Below, one piece after another: positions 26,173 through 35,455 of a DNA stretch of 64,000 nucleotides (its first letter is position 1; every line of letters starts with the position of its first letter). Both the position numbers and the translations under genes were made by a program. Source of the DNA: Luteimonas galliterrae (GTDB lineage: Bacteria > Pseudomonadota > Gammaproteobacteria > Xanthomonadales > Xanthomonadaceae); assembly GCF_023374055.1 (NCBI RefSeq), contig NZ_JAMBEP010000003.1:186001-250000 (forward strand). The letters run 5' to 3'. Below the pieces are notes generated by a model. The model did not search any database. It saw nothing but the letters and a program-made list of their open reading frames with translations, and was not told where the DNA came from.

Positions 26173-26637
26173 CTAAGCGTGATGCATTCGTCCATCGCGG
26201 CCCAAAAGCCGCCACGCAACATCCAGCGACCACGACAACCCCGCGCACACCGCGAGCAACAATCCCCAACGCACGATCCGTTCATCGACACCCGCGATCG
26301 CTTCGTTGCCGTACATCGCCAAAGCGACCACGCCCGACATCGCCAGCGCCACGCCGAGCAGGTTCAGCATCAACCGTTCGAAACCGGTCGCATCGCGCGC
26401 CGGCGCCGCGCGCGCAGCGGCCAGTCCCGCAACCTGGTGCGCGAAATTCTCGGGCAGCGATTCCGGCGGCGGCTCGCGCAGTACGCGCACGATCGTGCGG
26501 TAGTGCGCCTCGGGCGCATCGCCGCCCGCGGAAACGATGCCCAGACGTTCGTCGCGCAACGCTTGTTCCTGCGCCAGCCATTCGCGTTCGTCCAGCAGGG
26601 CGGCGTCGTTGCGGCGGTTCTTGTCGTTGATGTTCAT
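26173..26637 (-). CDS. Two-TM protein coupled to an ECF sigma factor (possible regulator of it)
   Basis: A 154-aa protein: a charged cytoplasmic N-terminus (~1-85, with LLDEREWLAQEQALRDERL and LPENFAHQVAGLAAA), then two membrane helices (LMLNLLGVALAMSGVVALAMYG, ~88-110, and IVRWGLLLAVCAGLSWSLDVAW, ~120-142). The start codon overlaps the sigma factor stop as ATGA, so the two are translationally coupled. This position is where anti-sigma factors are usually found, and the N-terminal segment could hold the sigma factor at the membrane. No zinc-binding HxxxCxxC anti-sigma motif is present, so that role is inferred from context. Confidence 0.75.
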   Translation of the reverse strand: MNINDKNRRNDAALLDEREWLAQEQALRDERLGIVSAGGDAPEAHYRTIVRVLREPPPESLPENFAHQVAGLAAARAAPARDATGFERLMLNLLGVALAMSGVVALAMYGNEAIAGVDERIVRWGLLLAVCAGLSWSLDVAWRLLGRDGRMHHA

Positions 26638-27230
26638 GCTGCGACTCCCATCCTCGGTTCCAGCACGTCGCGCAATTGCTTGCGGCTGCGGAACAGGTGG
26701 CTTTTGATCGTACCTTCGGGCAGGCCCGTGATTCGTGAAATCTCGCCGATCGGCAATTCTTCCAGGTGATACAGCGTCAGCAAGGTGCGCTGCAGCGGCG
26801 GCAGGCCGTCGATCGCGGCATGCAGCAGCGCCGAGGCCTGCGCCTGGGTGTGGTCGCCTTCCAGATCGGAACCGTCGCCGACCGTCTCGACCACCGATGC
26901 GCCCTCCTCGTCCTGGCTGTCGACCAGCGGGATGCGCTTGCGTTCCAGATGCCGCTTGGCGACCGAATAGGCCACCTGTCCGATCCACGACTTCAAGGCG
27001 CTGTCGAAACGGTATTGGTGCAGATACTGGTGCACGCGCAGGAAGGTTTCCTGGCACAGGTCGCGGGCGTCCTCGGGCTGCCGCACCATCCGCAGCACGA
27101 TGTGCCAGCACAGGCCCTGGTATTGCCGCACCAGCCGCTCGAAAGCGCCCGGAGCGCCCCCCAGCACGGCCTGGACCAGCGCGCGGTCCTCGCACGGGTC
27201 GGCCTGGGCAATCTCGTTACGGCGGTCCAT
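26634..27230 (-). CDS. ECF-type RNA polymerase sigma factor (sigma-70 family)
   Basis: A 198-aa sigma factor. Region 2 (~15-85): AFERLVRQYQGLCWHIVLRMV, EDARDLCQETFLRVHQYLHQY and SWIGQVAYSVAKRHLERKR. Region 4 (~140-190): LPPLQRTLLTLYHLEELPIGEISRITGLPEGTIKSHLFRSRKQL, with a clear helix-turn-helix. This places it with RpoE-like extracytoplasmic-function sigma factors. The start beginning MDRRNEIAQ was chosen; a longer frame adds 27 residues rich in Arg/Gln/Pro. It is divergent from a small membrane protein gene and overlaps the downstream two-TM gene by 4 bp. Confidence 0.93.
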   Translation of the reverse strand: MDRRNEIAQADPCEDRALVQAVLGGAPGAFERLVRQYQGLCWHIVLRMVRQPEDARDLCQETFLRVHQYLHQYRFDSALKSWIGQVAYSVAKRHLERKRIPLVDSQDEEGASVVETVGDGSDLEGDHTQAQASALLHAAIDGLPPLQRTLLTLYHLEELPIGEISRITGLPEGTIKSHLFRSRKQLRDVLEPRMGVAA

Positions 27231-27340
27231 GGCGATGGGATACGCCGGGGAGCGGTACGGTTGCAACTGCCGGGCCTGCAACCGGCCGCCGCCGGGCCGT
27301 ATCTCTTGCACCGTAGACCACCCAACCCCGGAAAACCGCC

Positions 27341-27670
27341 ATGGACCTGCCTGGAATCCTCGTACCGATCACCCTGTTCATCTGCATCACCTATGCCATC
27401 AAGGCGGTCGTGGACGCGCATCTGCGCCGCAAGATGGTCGAATCCAACGGCTCGCAGGAATTGCTGCGCTCGATCCTGGAAGGCGAGGAGGCGCGGCGCC
27501 GCCACAGTTCGTTGCGCTGGGGCGTGGTGCTGGTCGCGTTGGCGATCGGTTTCGCGCTGATCGAAGCTTTCGGCTGGACCGAACCGACGCCGGGCATCTT
27601 CGCGGTGCTGCTGGGCGCGACCGGCTTGGGCAACCTCGCCTACTATTTCGCGGCGCGCCGCTTGGGTTGA
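27341..27670 (+). CDS. Small membrane protein of unknown function (109 aa)
   Basis: A 109-aa protein with three predicted hydrophobic segments: an N-terminal helix (GILVPITLFICITYAIKAVVDA) and two C-terminal helices (WGVVLVALAIGFALIEAFGW and GIFAVLLGATGLGNLAYYFA). A charged cytoplasmic stretch (RRKMVESNGSQELLRSILEGEEARRRH) lies between. The layout recalls small DUF6249-like inner membrane proteins seen beside ECF sigma genes, but the family is not certain. It is divergent from the sigma factor and could be its target or part of the same response. Confidence 0.8.
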   Translation: MDLPGILVPITLFICITYAIKAVVDAHLRRKMVESNGSQELLRSILEGEEARRRHSSLRWGVVLVALAIGFALIEAFGWTEPTPGIFAVLLGATGLGNLAYYFAARRLG

Positions 27671-27700
27671 AAGACGGCCACATCGGAGCAGCTCCGCTCT

Positions 27701-28320
27701 GTAGAGCGGTGCTTGCTCCGCTGCACTTCGCTCTTAAGCCGTCATCCCAGCGAACGCTGGGACCCATGTTGCTCTTGCCCCCTTAGCCGTCATCCCGGCG
27801 AAAGCCGGGATCCAGGCCCGCGTGCTCGTGGGCCTCGCTGCGACTCGCGCCATGGACAAAGGCTTCCGGGCTGCGCCCGGGTCACTTTCTTTGTTGGCCC
27901 AAAGAAAGTAACCCAAGAAAGGGCCTGAACTGCGGTGCGATGCGTCGCGACTAAAAGTACGCCAGCGGCCTGGCTTTCGTCGCAGGTGACCTTCTTACGC
28001 AGGTACTAGATTTTGATTCGTAGCGTATGGGTGACGTGGCTTTTTGCGGATTTGCGCTAAGGAGTCGTTCTGGTCGATCGCCTCGGATCTGAATGTCGAA
28101 GCGACGGAGGAATCCCGAGGGCGGGCGAGCGGTGGCCAAGAACACGGGGTAGCCCCATCGCCGGGATACCTTCCAAAGGCCCTTTTTCTTTGGTTACTGT
28201 TCTTTTTGGGCCCCACAAAAAGAAAGTAAGTCGGCCGCGGTTTTAGCGGACGAAATCCCGGCCGGAACGGCCGGCAGGTCGCGAGAACCCCAAGCAAAGG
28301 CAGAGGAGCAAGCTTACAGA
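27701..28320. repeat. Long composite inverted-repeat element, copy 2
   Basis: Second copy of the element at 4.5-5.3 kb, in the same orientation. In order it has a GTAGAGCGG unit (27701-27725), two GTCATCCC hairpins (27739-27763 and 27787-27816), a left arm (from ~27880 to 27924), the core (27925-28177), an inverted right arm (28178-28233) and a decayed GTAG unit at the right end. The outer right GTCATCCC hairpin of copy 1 is absent and there is only one 15-bp tandem unit. It fills the whole gap between the small membrane gene and the ABC permease. Confidence 0.85.
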
Positions 28321-28332
28321 GCGAGCCACCGA

Positions 28333-30867
28333 TCAGTTCTGCAATTCGCGCAGCGTCACCGACGGCGGCGCATCCAGCACGCGGCGCGTGGCGAAGAGGC
28401 CTGCGACGAGCGCAGCGAGCATCCCCAGGCCGCCGCCTACCGCCGCCAGCACCCAGTTCGGTTCCCACGGCAGATCGAACACGCGCGTGGCCACCACGCC
28501 GGACAACACCGACGCCGCAATCGCCGCCACCAGGCCCGACAACAAACCGATCGCCGCGAATTCCGACGCCTGCGCCAATCGCAACTGCCGGCGGCTGCCG
28601 CCTAGTACGCGCATCACACCGCCTTCGAGCAGGCGCTCGTCCTGACTGGCGCTGATCGCGGCCAACAACACCAGCACGCCGGCGGCTAGCGAGAACCAGA
28701 ACACCACCTGCACCACTTTCGACACCTGGTCGCCGGTGCTGCGCACCTGCTTGAGCACCGCATCGACGTCGATCACCGACAGGTTCGGAAAGCGCTGCAC
28801 CAGCGCGGCGGTGAAGCGTGTCTGCGCCGGCGGTACGCTGACCGCGGTGATGTAGCTGGCGGGGAAGCCGTCGAGCGCGCCCGGAGACGCGATCACGAAG
28901 AAGTTCGGACGGAAGCTTTCCCATTCCACGCTGCGCAGGCTGGTGATCGGCGCTTCGAACTTCTGTCCGGCGATGTCGAAGGCGATGCGGTCGCCGATCT
29001 TCCAACCCAACGACTCCGCATAGCCCTCTTCCACCGACAATTCCGGCTTGGCCGGTTTGCCGCTCCAGAACTTGCCGGCCACCACCTTGTTGTCGTCGCG
29101 CAATGCGTCGGCGACCGACAGGTTGAATTCGCGCTCGGCGCGGCGCTGCGATTCGCGGTTCTGGTCCGGATCGCCGCTGCGGTTGGCGTAATCGGCGCCG
29201 CGGGTCGGCTTGCCGTTGAGCTCCACCAACCGTCCGCGGATCATCGGCACCAGCGTCGGCGCCGGCACGCCTTGGCCTGCGATGAAGTCGCGCACCGCTT
29301 GCACCTGGTCGCTCTGCACGTTGATGATGAAGCGGTTGGGCGCGTTTTCGGCCAGCGACAGCTGCCAGCGGTCGAGCAGATCGGTACGCACGAAAGTCAG
29401 CAGCAACAACGCCATCAACCCCAGGCCCAAGGCCGATACCTGCGCGATGCTGGTGCCGGCGCGGCGGCTGACGTTGGCCAATCCATAGCGCAGGCTGCCG
29501 CGCAGGCGCGAACGCAGGCGGCGCACGGCGACGATCAGCCCCCAGGCCAGCAACGCGAGCACCGCCAGCGTCGCGGCGATGCCGATCAGCATCGCGCTGC
29601 CGAGCGTGGCCGAGCCCGCTTTCCACCACAGCAATCCGGCCAGCCCCGCGAAACCGGCCAGCGCCACCAGCCATGCGCTCGGCTCGGTCGCGTCCAAGTC
29701 GCGACGCAACACGCGCAATGCGGACACGCGCCGCAATGCGAGCACCGGCGGCGCGCCGAAGGCGAGCAGCACGACCATGCCCACGACGTAACCCTGCAGC
29801 GCGGGCAACCATCCCGCCGGCGGAATCGACAACTGCATCGTCTGCGCCAGCCAACGGCCCACCGCCCACTGCAGGCCGAACGCGACCAGCACGCCGATGC
29901 TGCTGGCGATCAGGCCCAGTAACACCATCTCGCCGATGTGGATGCTCGCCAACGTGCGTTGGCTCGCGCCCAGGCAGCGCATCACCGCGGCGCCGGAAAG
30001 ATGGCGTTCGCTATGCCGCCGGGCGGCCATCGCCACCGCGACCGCGGCGAGCACGACCGACACCAGCGCGGCCAATCCGAGGAAGCGGCCCGCGCGGTCG
30101 AGCGCCGAACGGATTTCGGGGCGCGCCTCGCCGATGGTTTCCAGGCGTTGCCCGCGCGCGAGCGCGGGTCGCGCCGTCTTGACGAACGACTCGATCGCGC
30201 CGCTTTCGCCGGCGACGACCAACCGGTAACGGATGCGGCTGCCTTCCTGCACCAATCCGGTCGCCGGCAGATCGGCGAGGTTGAGGAACACTTTCGGCGC
30301 CACGTTGAAATAATCCAGCGCGGCATCGGGTTCCTGCACCACCAGCGCGGACAACCGCAATTTCGAATCGCCGATGCCGATCTCGTCGCCGAGCCTCGCG
30401 CCGAGCGTGTCGGCGCCGGCGCGGCTCATCCACACCGTGCCGGGCGAGGGAACGACGCCGGCATCGCGTTCGCCCGCATCGTCGACGATGCGGAAGCTGC
30501 CGCGCAGCGGGAAACCCGCGCCGAGCGCGCGCAAATCGCCCAGGCGCAGATTGGCCGCATCGCCTGCGCCGGCGCGGATCATGCTCTGGAATTCCACGGT
30601 CTCGGTGCGCTGCAGGCCGGCGGCGTTGGCCGCATCGCGGATCCGGCCGGCGATGGGCGCGTCGCCGCGCACCACCGCATCGCCGCCGAGCAGGCGGTTG
30701 GCCTCGATCGCCAACGCGCGCTCGGCGCGATCGGTGATGAAGCCGACCGCGGTCACCGCGACGACCGCCAGCACCAGCGCCGCCAGCAGGATGCGGATGT
30801 CGCCGGCGGCCAGGTCGCGGCGCAGTTGCCGCCAGGCCAATCCGAATAGGTTTGCCGTACGGTTCAC
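28333..30867 (-). CDS. FtsX-like ABC transporter permease (YbbP family)
   Basis: An 844-aa inner membrane protein with the YbbP/MacB-like layout: an N-terminal TM helix (AALVLAVVAVTAVGFITDRAE), a long periplasmic domain, three TMs around 265-375 with FtsX signatures, a central TM pair, a second periplasmic domain (~490-700), and three C-terminal TMs (VVFWFSLAAGVLVLLAAISAS, IGLLSGLVAAIAASVLSG, AAVGGGLGMLAALVAGLFATRRVLD). With the ATPase it should form a mechanotransmission-type exporter acting on lipids or envelope proteins. It overlaps the ATPase gene by 4 bp and is divergent from tesA, the arrangement of E. coli ybbP-ybbA/tesA. Confidence 0.92.
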   Translation of the reverse strand: MNRTANLFGLAWRQLRRDLAAGDIRILLAALVLAVVAVTAVGFITDRAERALAIEANRLLGGDAVVRGDAPIAGRIRDAANAAGLQRTETVEFQSMIRAGAGDAANLRLGDLRALGAGFPLRGSFRIVDDAGERDAGVVPSPGTVWMSRAGADTLGARLGDEIGIGDSKLRLSALVVQEPDAALDYFNVAPKVFLNLADLPATGLVQEGSRIRYRLVVAGESGAIESFVKTARPALARGQRLETIGEARPEIRSALDRAGRFLGLAALVSVVLAAVAVAMAARRHSERHLSGAAVMRCLGASQRTLASIHIGEMVLLGLIASSIGVLVAFGLQWAVGRWLAQTMQLSIPPAGWLPALQGYVVGMVVLLAFGAPPVLALRRVSALRVLRRDLDATEPSAWLVALAGFAGLAGLLWWKAGSATLGSAMLIGIAATLAVLALLAWGLIVAVRRLRSRLRGSLRYGLANVSRRAGTSIAQVSALGLGLMALLLLTFVRTDLLDRWQLSLAENAPNRFIINVQSDQVQAVRDFIAGQGVPAPTLVPMIRGRLVELNGKPTRGADYANRSGDPDQNRESQRRAEREFNLSVADALRDDNKVVAGKFWSGKPAKPELSVEEGYAESLGWKIGDRIAFDIAGQKFEAPITSLRSVEWESFRPNFFVIASPGALDGFPASYITAVSVPPAQTRFTAALVQRFPNLSVIDVDAVLKQVRSTGDQVSKVVQVVFWFSLAAGVLVLLAAISASQDERLLEGGVMRVLGGSRRQLRLAQASEFAAIGLLSGLVAAIAASVLSGVVATRVFDLPWEPNWVLAAVGGGLGMLAALVAGLFATRRVLDAPPSVTLRELQN

Positions 30868-31571
30868 GCCGGCACCAGCCGGCCGCTGTCCAACCGCAGG
30901 ACACGGCTGCAGCGCGACGCCAGATGTTCGTCGTGCGTGACCAGCACCAGCGTGGTGCCGGCATCGTGATTCATGTCGAACAACAATTCGATGATCGCCT
31001 GCCCGGTATGCGTGTCGAGGTTGCCGGTAGGCTCGTCGGCGAACAGCAGCGACGGCCGTGTGACGAAAGCGCGCGCCAGCGCCACGCGCTGCTGCTCGCC
31101 GCCGGACAGCTGGCGTGGATAATGGCCGAGGCGTTCGCCCAGCCCGACTTTCGCCAGGATCGAACGCGCCGGCGTTTCCGCGTCGGCGTCGCCGCGCAGC
31201 TCCAGCGGCAGCATCACGTTCTCCAGCGCGGTGAGCGAGGGCAGCAGCTGGAAACTCTGGAACACGAAGCCGACCTTCTCGCTGCGCACGCGCGCGCGGC
31301 CGTCCTCGTCCAGCGCCGACATCGGCTGCCCGTCCAGCGTGACCGCGCCGCTGCTGGGCGTGTCGAGCCCGGCCATCAGCGACAGCAGCGTGCTCTTGCC
31401 GGACCCGGAAGCGCCGACGATCGCCACCGTATCGCCGCGGGCGATCGTGAAGCCCACGCCGTCGAGGATGGTCAGCTCGCCGCCCGGCAAGGGCACGCGC
31501 TTGCCCAGGCCGGTCACTTGCAGCGCTTGCGTGCGCTGGACTTCAGCTTGCAGTCCGATGGAATCGGCCAT
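30864..31571 (-). CDS. ABC transporter ATPase (YbbA/LolD-like)
   Basis: A 235-aa nucleotide-binding subunit: Walker [11 protein letters not shown]-loop in [21 protein letters not shown], signature [16 protein letters not shown], Walker [13 protein letters not shown] and H-loop LVTHDEH. These are typical of the LolD/MacB/YbbA group that pairs with FtsX-like permeases. The start MADSIGLQ was used; an upstream extension of ~15 residues is not conserved in character. Its stop overlaps the permease start (ATGA), and it is divergent from tesA with starts under 50 bp apart, so the two promoters overlap. Confidence 0.93.
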   Translation of the reverse strand: MADSIGLQAEVQRTQALQVTGLGKRVPLPGGELTILDGVGFTIARGDTVAIVGASGSGKSTLLSLMAGLDTPSSGAVTLDGQPMSALDEDGRARVRSEKVGFVFQSFQLLPSLTALENVMLPLELRGDADAETPARSILAKVGLGERLGHYPRQLSGGEQQRVALARAFVTRPSLLFADEPTGNLDTHTGQAIIELLFDMNHDAGTTLVLVTHDEHLASRCSRVLRLDSGRLVPA

Positions 31572-31618
31572 GATCATCCTTATGCTTTGCCTGGCTCTAT
31601 TTTCGGGAGACGTCATTA

Positions 31619-32317
31619 ATGGGTCTTAATAACTGGCGATATGCGGCATCGCGCGTCCCGCTTCAATGGGCCAGAAGTCTTGCCGCGCTGCTCCTGGCAC
31701 TGGCCCTGGCCCCCATCGCGCATGCGCAGGCCGCGCGCCCGCAAGCGGCCGCGCCCGCAAGCGAGGCTACACGGACCGTGCTGGTGATGGGCGATTCGCT
31801 ATCGGCCGGCTACGGCCTGTCCGCAGCGGAAGGCTGGGTGGCGTTGACTGCGGACCGCATCGCCAAGACCAAGCCGGGATGGCGCGTGGTCAATGCCAGC
31901 ATCAGCGGCGAAACCACCGCCGGCGGCGCCGCGCGCATCGTCGACGCCGTGGTCAGGCACAAGCCCGCGGTGGTGGTGATCGAACTGGGCGCGAACGACG
32001 GCCTGCGCGGGTTGCCATTGCGCGAAGCCAAGGTCAACCTGGCGCGGATGATCGGCGCATCGCAATCGGTGGGCGCCAAGGTGTTGCTGATCGGCATGCG
32101 CATACCGCCCAATTACGGGCCCGAATACACGCAAGGCTTCGAACGCAACTACACCGCGCTCGCCAAGCAGTTCGACGTCGCCCTGCTGCCGTTCCTGCTG
32201 CAACCCGTCGCCAGCGACCGCGCCAATTTCCAGAACGACAACCTGCACCCGGTGGCTGCGGCGCAACCGAAGCTGCGCGACCATGTGTGGACGGCGCTGG
32301 AGCCGCTGTTGAAATGA
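31619..32317 (+). CDS. tesA: TesA-like arylesterase / lysophospholipase (SGNH hydrolase)
   Basis: A 232-aa periplasmic multifunctional esterase. The signal peptide includes LAALLLALALAPIAHAQA. SGNH blocks: block I VLVMGDSLSAGYGL (nucleophile Ser), block II ASISGETTAGG, block III IELGANDGLRG, and block V DNLHPVAAAQ with the catalytic Asp/His. Family members hydrolyse acyl-CoA, aryl esters and lysophospholipids. It is divergent from the YbbA/YbbP-like ABC exporter, an arrangement conserved across gammaproteobacteria. A perfect GTAG-type inverted repeat just after its stop probably terminates it. Confidence 0.93.
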   Translation: MGLNNWRYAASRVPLQWARSLAALLLALALAPIAHAQAARPQAAAPASEATRTVLVMGDSLSAGYGLSAAEGWVALTADRIAKTKPGWRVVNASISGETTAGGAARIVDAVVRHKPAVVVIELGANDGLRGLPLREAKVNLARMIGASQSVGAKVLLIGMRIPPNYGPEYTQGFERNYTALAKQFDVALLPFLLQPVASDRANFQNDNLHPVAAAQPKLRDHVWTALEPLLK

Positions 32318-32331
32318 TGCGGTTAAAAAGC

Positions 32332-32391
32332 GTGCGAATGAATTCGCACCTACAAGATCTTGGATATTCGTAGGTGCGAATTCATTCGCAC
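32332..32391. repeat. Perfect 22-bp inverted repeat, GTGCGAATGAATTCGCACCTAC family
   Basis: Two 22-bp arms match perfectly in opposite orientation around a 16-bp spacer. Each arm is itself a small hairpin (GTGCGAAT-GAATTCGCAC). It lies between convergent tesA and the DUF418 gene, ends in CTAC/GTAG, and looks like both a REP sequence and a bidirectional terminator. Confidence 0.85.
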
Positions 32392-32427
32392 ACTCTTCGG
32401 CTTTGCACATGCGGCACCCGCGTCGAT

Positions 32428-33663
32428 TCAGGGCGACGCCAGAACCGCCGACCGCATCGGCTGCAAACGCCCGTAAGTCAGGCTGCGCCACAGCCATTCC
32501 ATCGGCCCGAAACGGAAACGCATCAGCCACCACCGGCTGACGGCCATCTGCGCTGAGAACAGCAACGCCCAAACCACGAACCACGCGACCGTGCCGTAAC
32601 CCGGGCCGATGCCCAACCCATAGCCGTAGAAGATCGCGCTGCACACCGCGGTCTGCATCAGATAGTTGGTCAGCGCCATCCGGCCGGCCGGCGCGAAATG
32701 GCGCAGCCAGCGCCGCCATCCGGCGCGCAGGTAGAGCAATACGAAAAGAGTGCCTACTGCGATGCCGAGCAGCAGCGGGCCGGCGAACGCCACCAACGCC
32801 ATCCACGCATGCATGCCCAAACCCTTGCTCAGCCACGGCAATGCGGCACGCACCGGTTCTGCCCAGAACTGCAGTGCGGTGGCCAGCAAGCCCAGCGGCA
32901 GCGTCCAGGCGAGGATGCGCTTGAGCAGCGGCAGATGCTCCGCCGGCGCCTGCAACAGGCGCGTGCGTCCGGCCCAGTAGCCGAGCATGAACCTGCCCAG
33001 CGAGAACAGCACCAGCATCAGGCCGCCGAGCGGATACCACCACTGCAGCAGTCCTGCATTGCCCGCTAATGCCGAAGACAAACTCGGCTCGGACAATGCA
33101 TCGAAGGCCTGCGTCATGACTTCCTGCCGCGACAAGGGCCCGGCGCGGGAGACCGATGCGAACCACGCGCGCACCGCGGTCGTGCCCGCCAATGCGATCG
33201 CGAAACCGCCCCAGATCAGCCAGTGCGACGGCCATTTCCGGCACAAGATCAGGGCGAATCCGGCCAGCGCGTACACCAGCAGGATATCGCCCCACCAGAA
33301 CGCGGAATGCAGCGCGCCGATCGCCAGCAGCACGCCCATCCGACGCGCGAACACGCGCAGTCCGTCGCCGCCGCGCGCCTCGGCGCGCTCCAGTTGCATC
33401 GCGAATCCGAATCCGAACAGGATCGAGAACACGGTCACGGCTTTGTGCGTGAGCATCCATTGCAGCGCGTGCTTCGCGATCCGGTCGAAGTCGGCCGTCG
33501 GCAACGCCGCCTGCGCGGGCTGGGCGAGGTATTCGTATAGCGAGAATGCCGACAGATTGGCCAGCAGCACGCCGCAGAGCGCGAAACCGCGAAGGGCATC
33601 GACCAGGTCGTAGCGTTCGGCGACGGGTATGGGAGTGATTGCGGAGGCGGCGGTGTCGGTCAT
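32428..33663 (-). CDS. DUF418 family inner membrane protein (YeiB-like)
   Basis: A 411-aa polytopic protein with about nine or ten hydrophobic segments. N-terminal RYDLVDALRGFALCGVLLANL is the hallmark of YeiB/DUF1624-type acyltransferase-related membrane proteins. SILFGFGFAMQLERAEARGG and the C-terminal APAGRMALTNYLMQTAVCSAIFYGYGLG define the DUF418 domain. Function in the family is not established; a link to membrane-bound acyl transfer or polysaccharide modification has been proposed. It is monocistronic and convergent with tesA. Confidence 0.92.
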   Translation of the reverse strand: MTDTAASAITPIPVAERYDLVDALRGFALCGVLLANLSAFSLYEYLAQPAQAALPTADFDRIAKHALQWMLTHKAVTVFSILFGFGFAMQLERAEARGGDGLRVFARRMGVLLAIGALHSAFWWGDILLVYALAGFALILCRKWPSHWLIWGGFAIALAGTTAVRAWFASVSRAGPLSRQEVMTQAFDALSEPSLSSALAGNAGLLQWWYPLGGLMLVLFSLGRFMLGYWAGRTRLLQAPAEHLPLLKRILAWTLPLGLLATALQFWAEPVRAALPWLSKGLGMHAWMALVAFAGPLLLGIAVGTLFVLLYLRAGWRRWLRHFAPAGRMALTNYLMQTAVCSAIFYGYGLGIGPGYGTVAWFVVWALLFSAQMAVSRWWLMRFRFGPMEWLWRSLTYGRLQPMRSAVLASP

Positions 33664-33988
33664 CGCGACACCCTAAGCCAGCGACCGCGGCTTAGGAAGA
33701 GCCAATCGCTTTGCAACGTCGACATCAACTCAAAAAAACCGCCGGCCGCCTTCCGGAAGAGTATTGGAAAGCGACCGGCGTATCGACCACCCCCACAGCT
33801 GATCGACGTGCATCAAGACGGAAATGCGAGATCGCTGCGGCCATCAAGATCTCAAATCGTGGATTTCACGTTGAGATATGCCAGATCACTTTGCTGACCC
33901 GGCTCAGGGGCGCACGCAGTGGCTGGCGCAGGAAGCGCAGCTGTCGCAAGGCCGCGGCATGCGGTACTCGTTGTAACCGGAACCTGCG
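33664..33988. other. Intergenic stretch without a supported gene
   Basis: These ~325 bp are less GC-rich than the surroundings. A 93-codon plus-strand frame here is Arg/Lys-rich, lacks a ribosome-binding site and shows no domain. A 32-codon frame at 33880 (MPDHFADPAQGRTQWLAQEA...) has a plausible composition but no support. A short inverted CCGCCGGCCGCC / GCGACCGGCG motif lies at the left. It may be decayed coding sequence. Confidence 0.5.
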
Positions 33989-35350
33989 TTAACGCCCCGA
34001 AACCGGCGTCACCCGCCACACCACATTGCCGACATCGTCCGCGACCAGCAGCGCGCCGCGCTTGTCGACCGCGACGCCGACGGGCCGGCCTTGCGCCTGC
34101 CCTTTCGCATCCAGGAAGCCGGTGAGCACGTCTTCGACGCCGCCGTTCGGCTTGCCGTCCGCGAACGGCACGAACACCACCTTGTAGCCGCTGGGCGGCT
34201 TGCGGTTCCAGGATCCGTGCTGGCCGACGAACGCGCCGTTGGCATAGCGCGCCGGGAACAGCTTACCGGTGTAGAACGTCAAACCCAGCGATGCGGTGTG
34301 CGAACCCAATGCGTAATCGGGCTTGATCGCCTTGGCGACCAGGTCCGGACGCGGCGGCTGCACGCGGTCGTCGACATGCTGGCCGAAGTAGCTGTACGGC
34401 CAGCCATAGAAGCCGCCGTCGCGCACCGAGGTCATGTAGTCGGGCACCAGGTCGTTGCCCAGCTCGTCGCGTTCGTTGACCGAAGTCCACAACGCACCGC
34501 TCTGCGGCTGCCAGGCCATGCCGACCGGATTGCGCAGGCCCGAGGCGAACAGGCGCTTGGCGCCGGTGCGCGCATCGATCTCCAGGATCGCGGCGCGGTC
34601 GACTTCGTTCTCCATGCCGTTCTCGGCGACGTTGCTGTTGGAGCCGACGCTGGCGTACAGCTTGCTGCCGTCGCGGCTGGCGACCAGGTTCTTGGTCCAG
34701 TGGTGGTTGATCGGGCCGCCGGGCAGGTCCGCGACCTTGCTGGGTGCGGCGGAAATCGACGTCTCGCCTTCCTTGTACGGAAAACGCACGACCGCATCGG
34801 CATTAGCGACATAAAAGGTGTCGCCGACGAGGGCCATGCCGAACGGCGACATCAGGTTCTGCAGGAACACCGTGCGCGTTTCCGCCACGCCGTCGCCGTC
34901 GGCATCGCGCAGCAGCGTGATGCGGTTGGCGCTGGGCGTGGCTGCGCCTGCGCGCTTCATCGCCGCACCCTTCACCGCGGCCTTCAGGCCCTTGCCTTGT
35001 TCGGGGCGCGGCGGCGCATTGGTTTCGGCGACCAGCACGTCGCCGTTGGGCAGCACGTACAGCCAGCGCGGGTGATCGAAGCCCGCGGCGAAGGCGTTCA
35101 CGGCGAAGCCCGGCGCGGCGACCGGTTTTGCGCCGGCCTTCCAGCCGACGGCGGGCGCGATGTCGAGTGTGGGGATCAGCTGCTTCTTCGGCTCGGGCAG
35201 TACCGGATTCGGGCCGGTGCCTTCGCGCACATTCGTCTGTGCGTGCTCGCCGCAGGCGCAAAGCGTGAGCGAGACGGCCATGACCGTGGCGACCGCCAGG
35301 ACTAGGCCCGCGCGAAACAGCCGACGGCGATGGAGCGGCGCCTTTGACAT
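33989..35350 (-). CDS. PQQ-dependent sugar dehydrogenase / L-sorbosone dehydrogenase-like lipoprotein
   Basis: A 453-aa six-bladed beta-propeller protein of the sorbosone/glucose dehydrogenase family. The N-terminus has an Arg-rich start, a hydrophobic core and LTLCAC, suggesting a lipoprotein anchored at the first or second Cys. Propeller motifs include [72 protein letters not shown] and [24 protein letters not shown]. The family uses PQQ with calcium in the periplasm; whether this member binds PQQ is not evident, and the substrate is unknown. It is monocistronic and divergent from the Nei-like glycosylase gene. Confidence 0.9.
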   Translation of the reverse strand: MSKAPLHRRRLFRAGLVLAVATVMAVSLTLCACGEHAQTNVREGTGPNPVLPEPKKQLIPTLDIAPAVGWKAGAKPVAAPGFAVNAFAAGFDHPRWLYVLPNGDVLVAETNAPPRPEQGKGLKAAVKGAAMKRAGAATPSANRITLLRDADGDGVAETRTVFLQNLMSPFGMALVGDTFYVANADAVVRFPYKEGETSISAAPSKVADLPGGPINHHWTKNLVASRDGSKLYASVGSNSNVAENGMENEVDRAAILEIDARTGAKRLFASGLRNPVGMAWQPQSGALWTSVNERDELGNDLVPDYMTSVRDGGFYGWPYSYFGQHVDDRVQPPRPDLVAKAIKPDYALGSHTASLGLTFYTGKLFPARYANGAFVGQHGSWNRKPPSGYKVVFVPFADGKPNGGVEDVLTGFLDAKGQAQGRPVGVAVDKRGALLVADDVGNVVWRVTPVSGR

Positions 35351-35455
35351 GGGGCGAGGCTGCCACGGCGACCGTGATCGCCGCGCGATGCATCACACGG
35401 CAGTGGCGGCGCGATGCTTAATGTTCGGCAACGACTTGCCCAGGCACGCCTACCG

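Noticed and set aside
33711-33992. 93-codon plus-strand ORF between the DUF418 and sorbosone dehydrogenase genes
   Set aside because: No ribosome-binding site, Arg-rich random composition and no domain.
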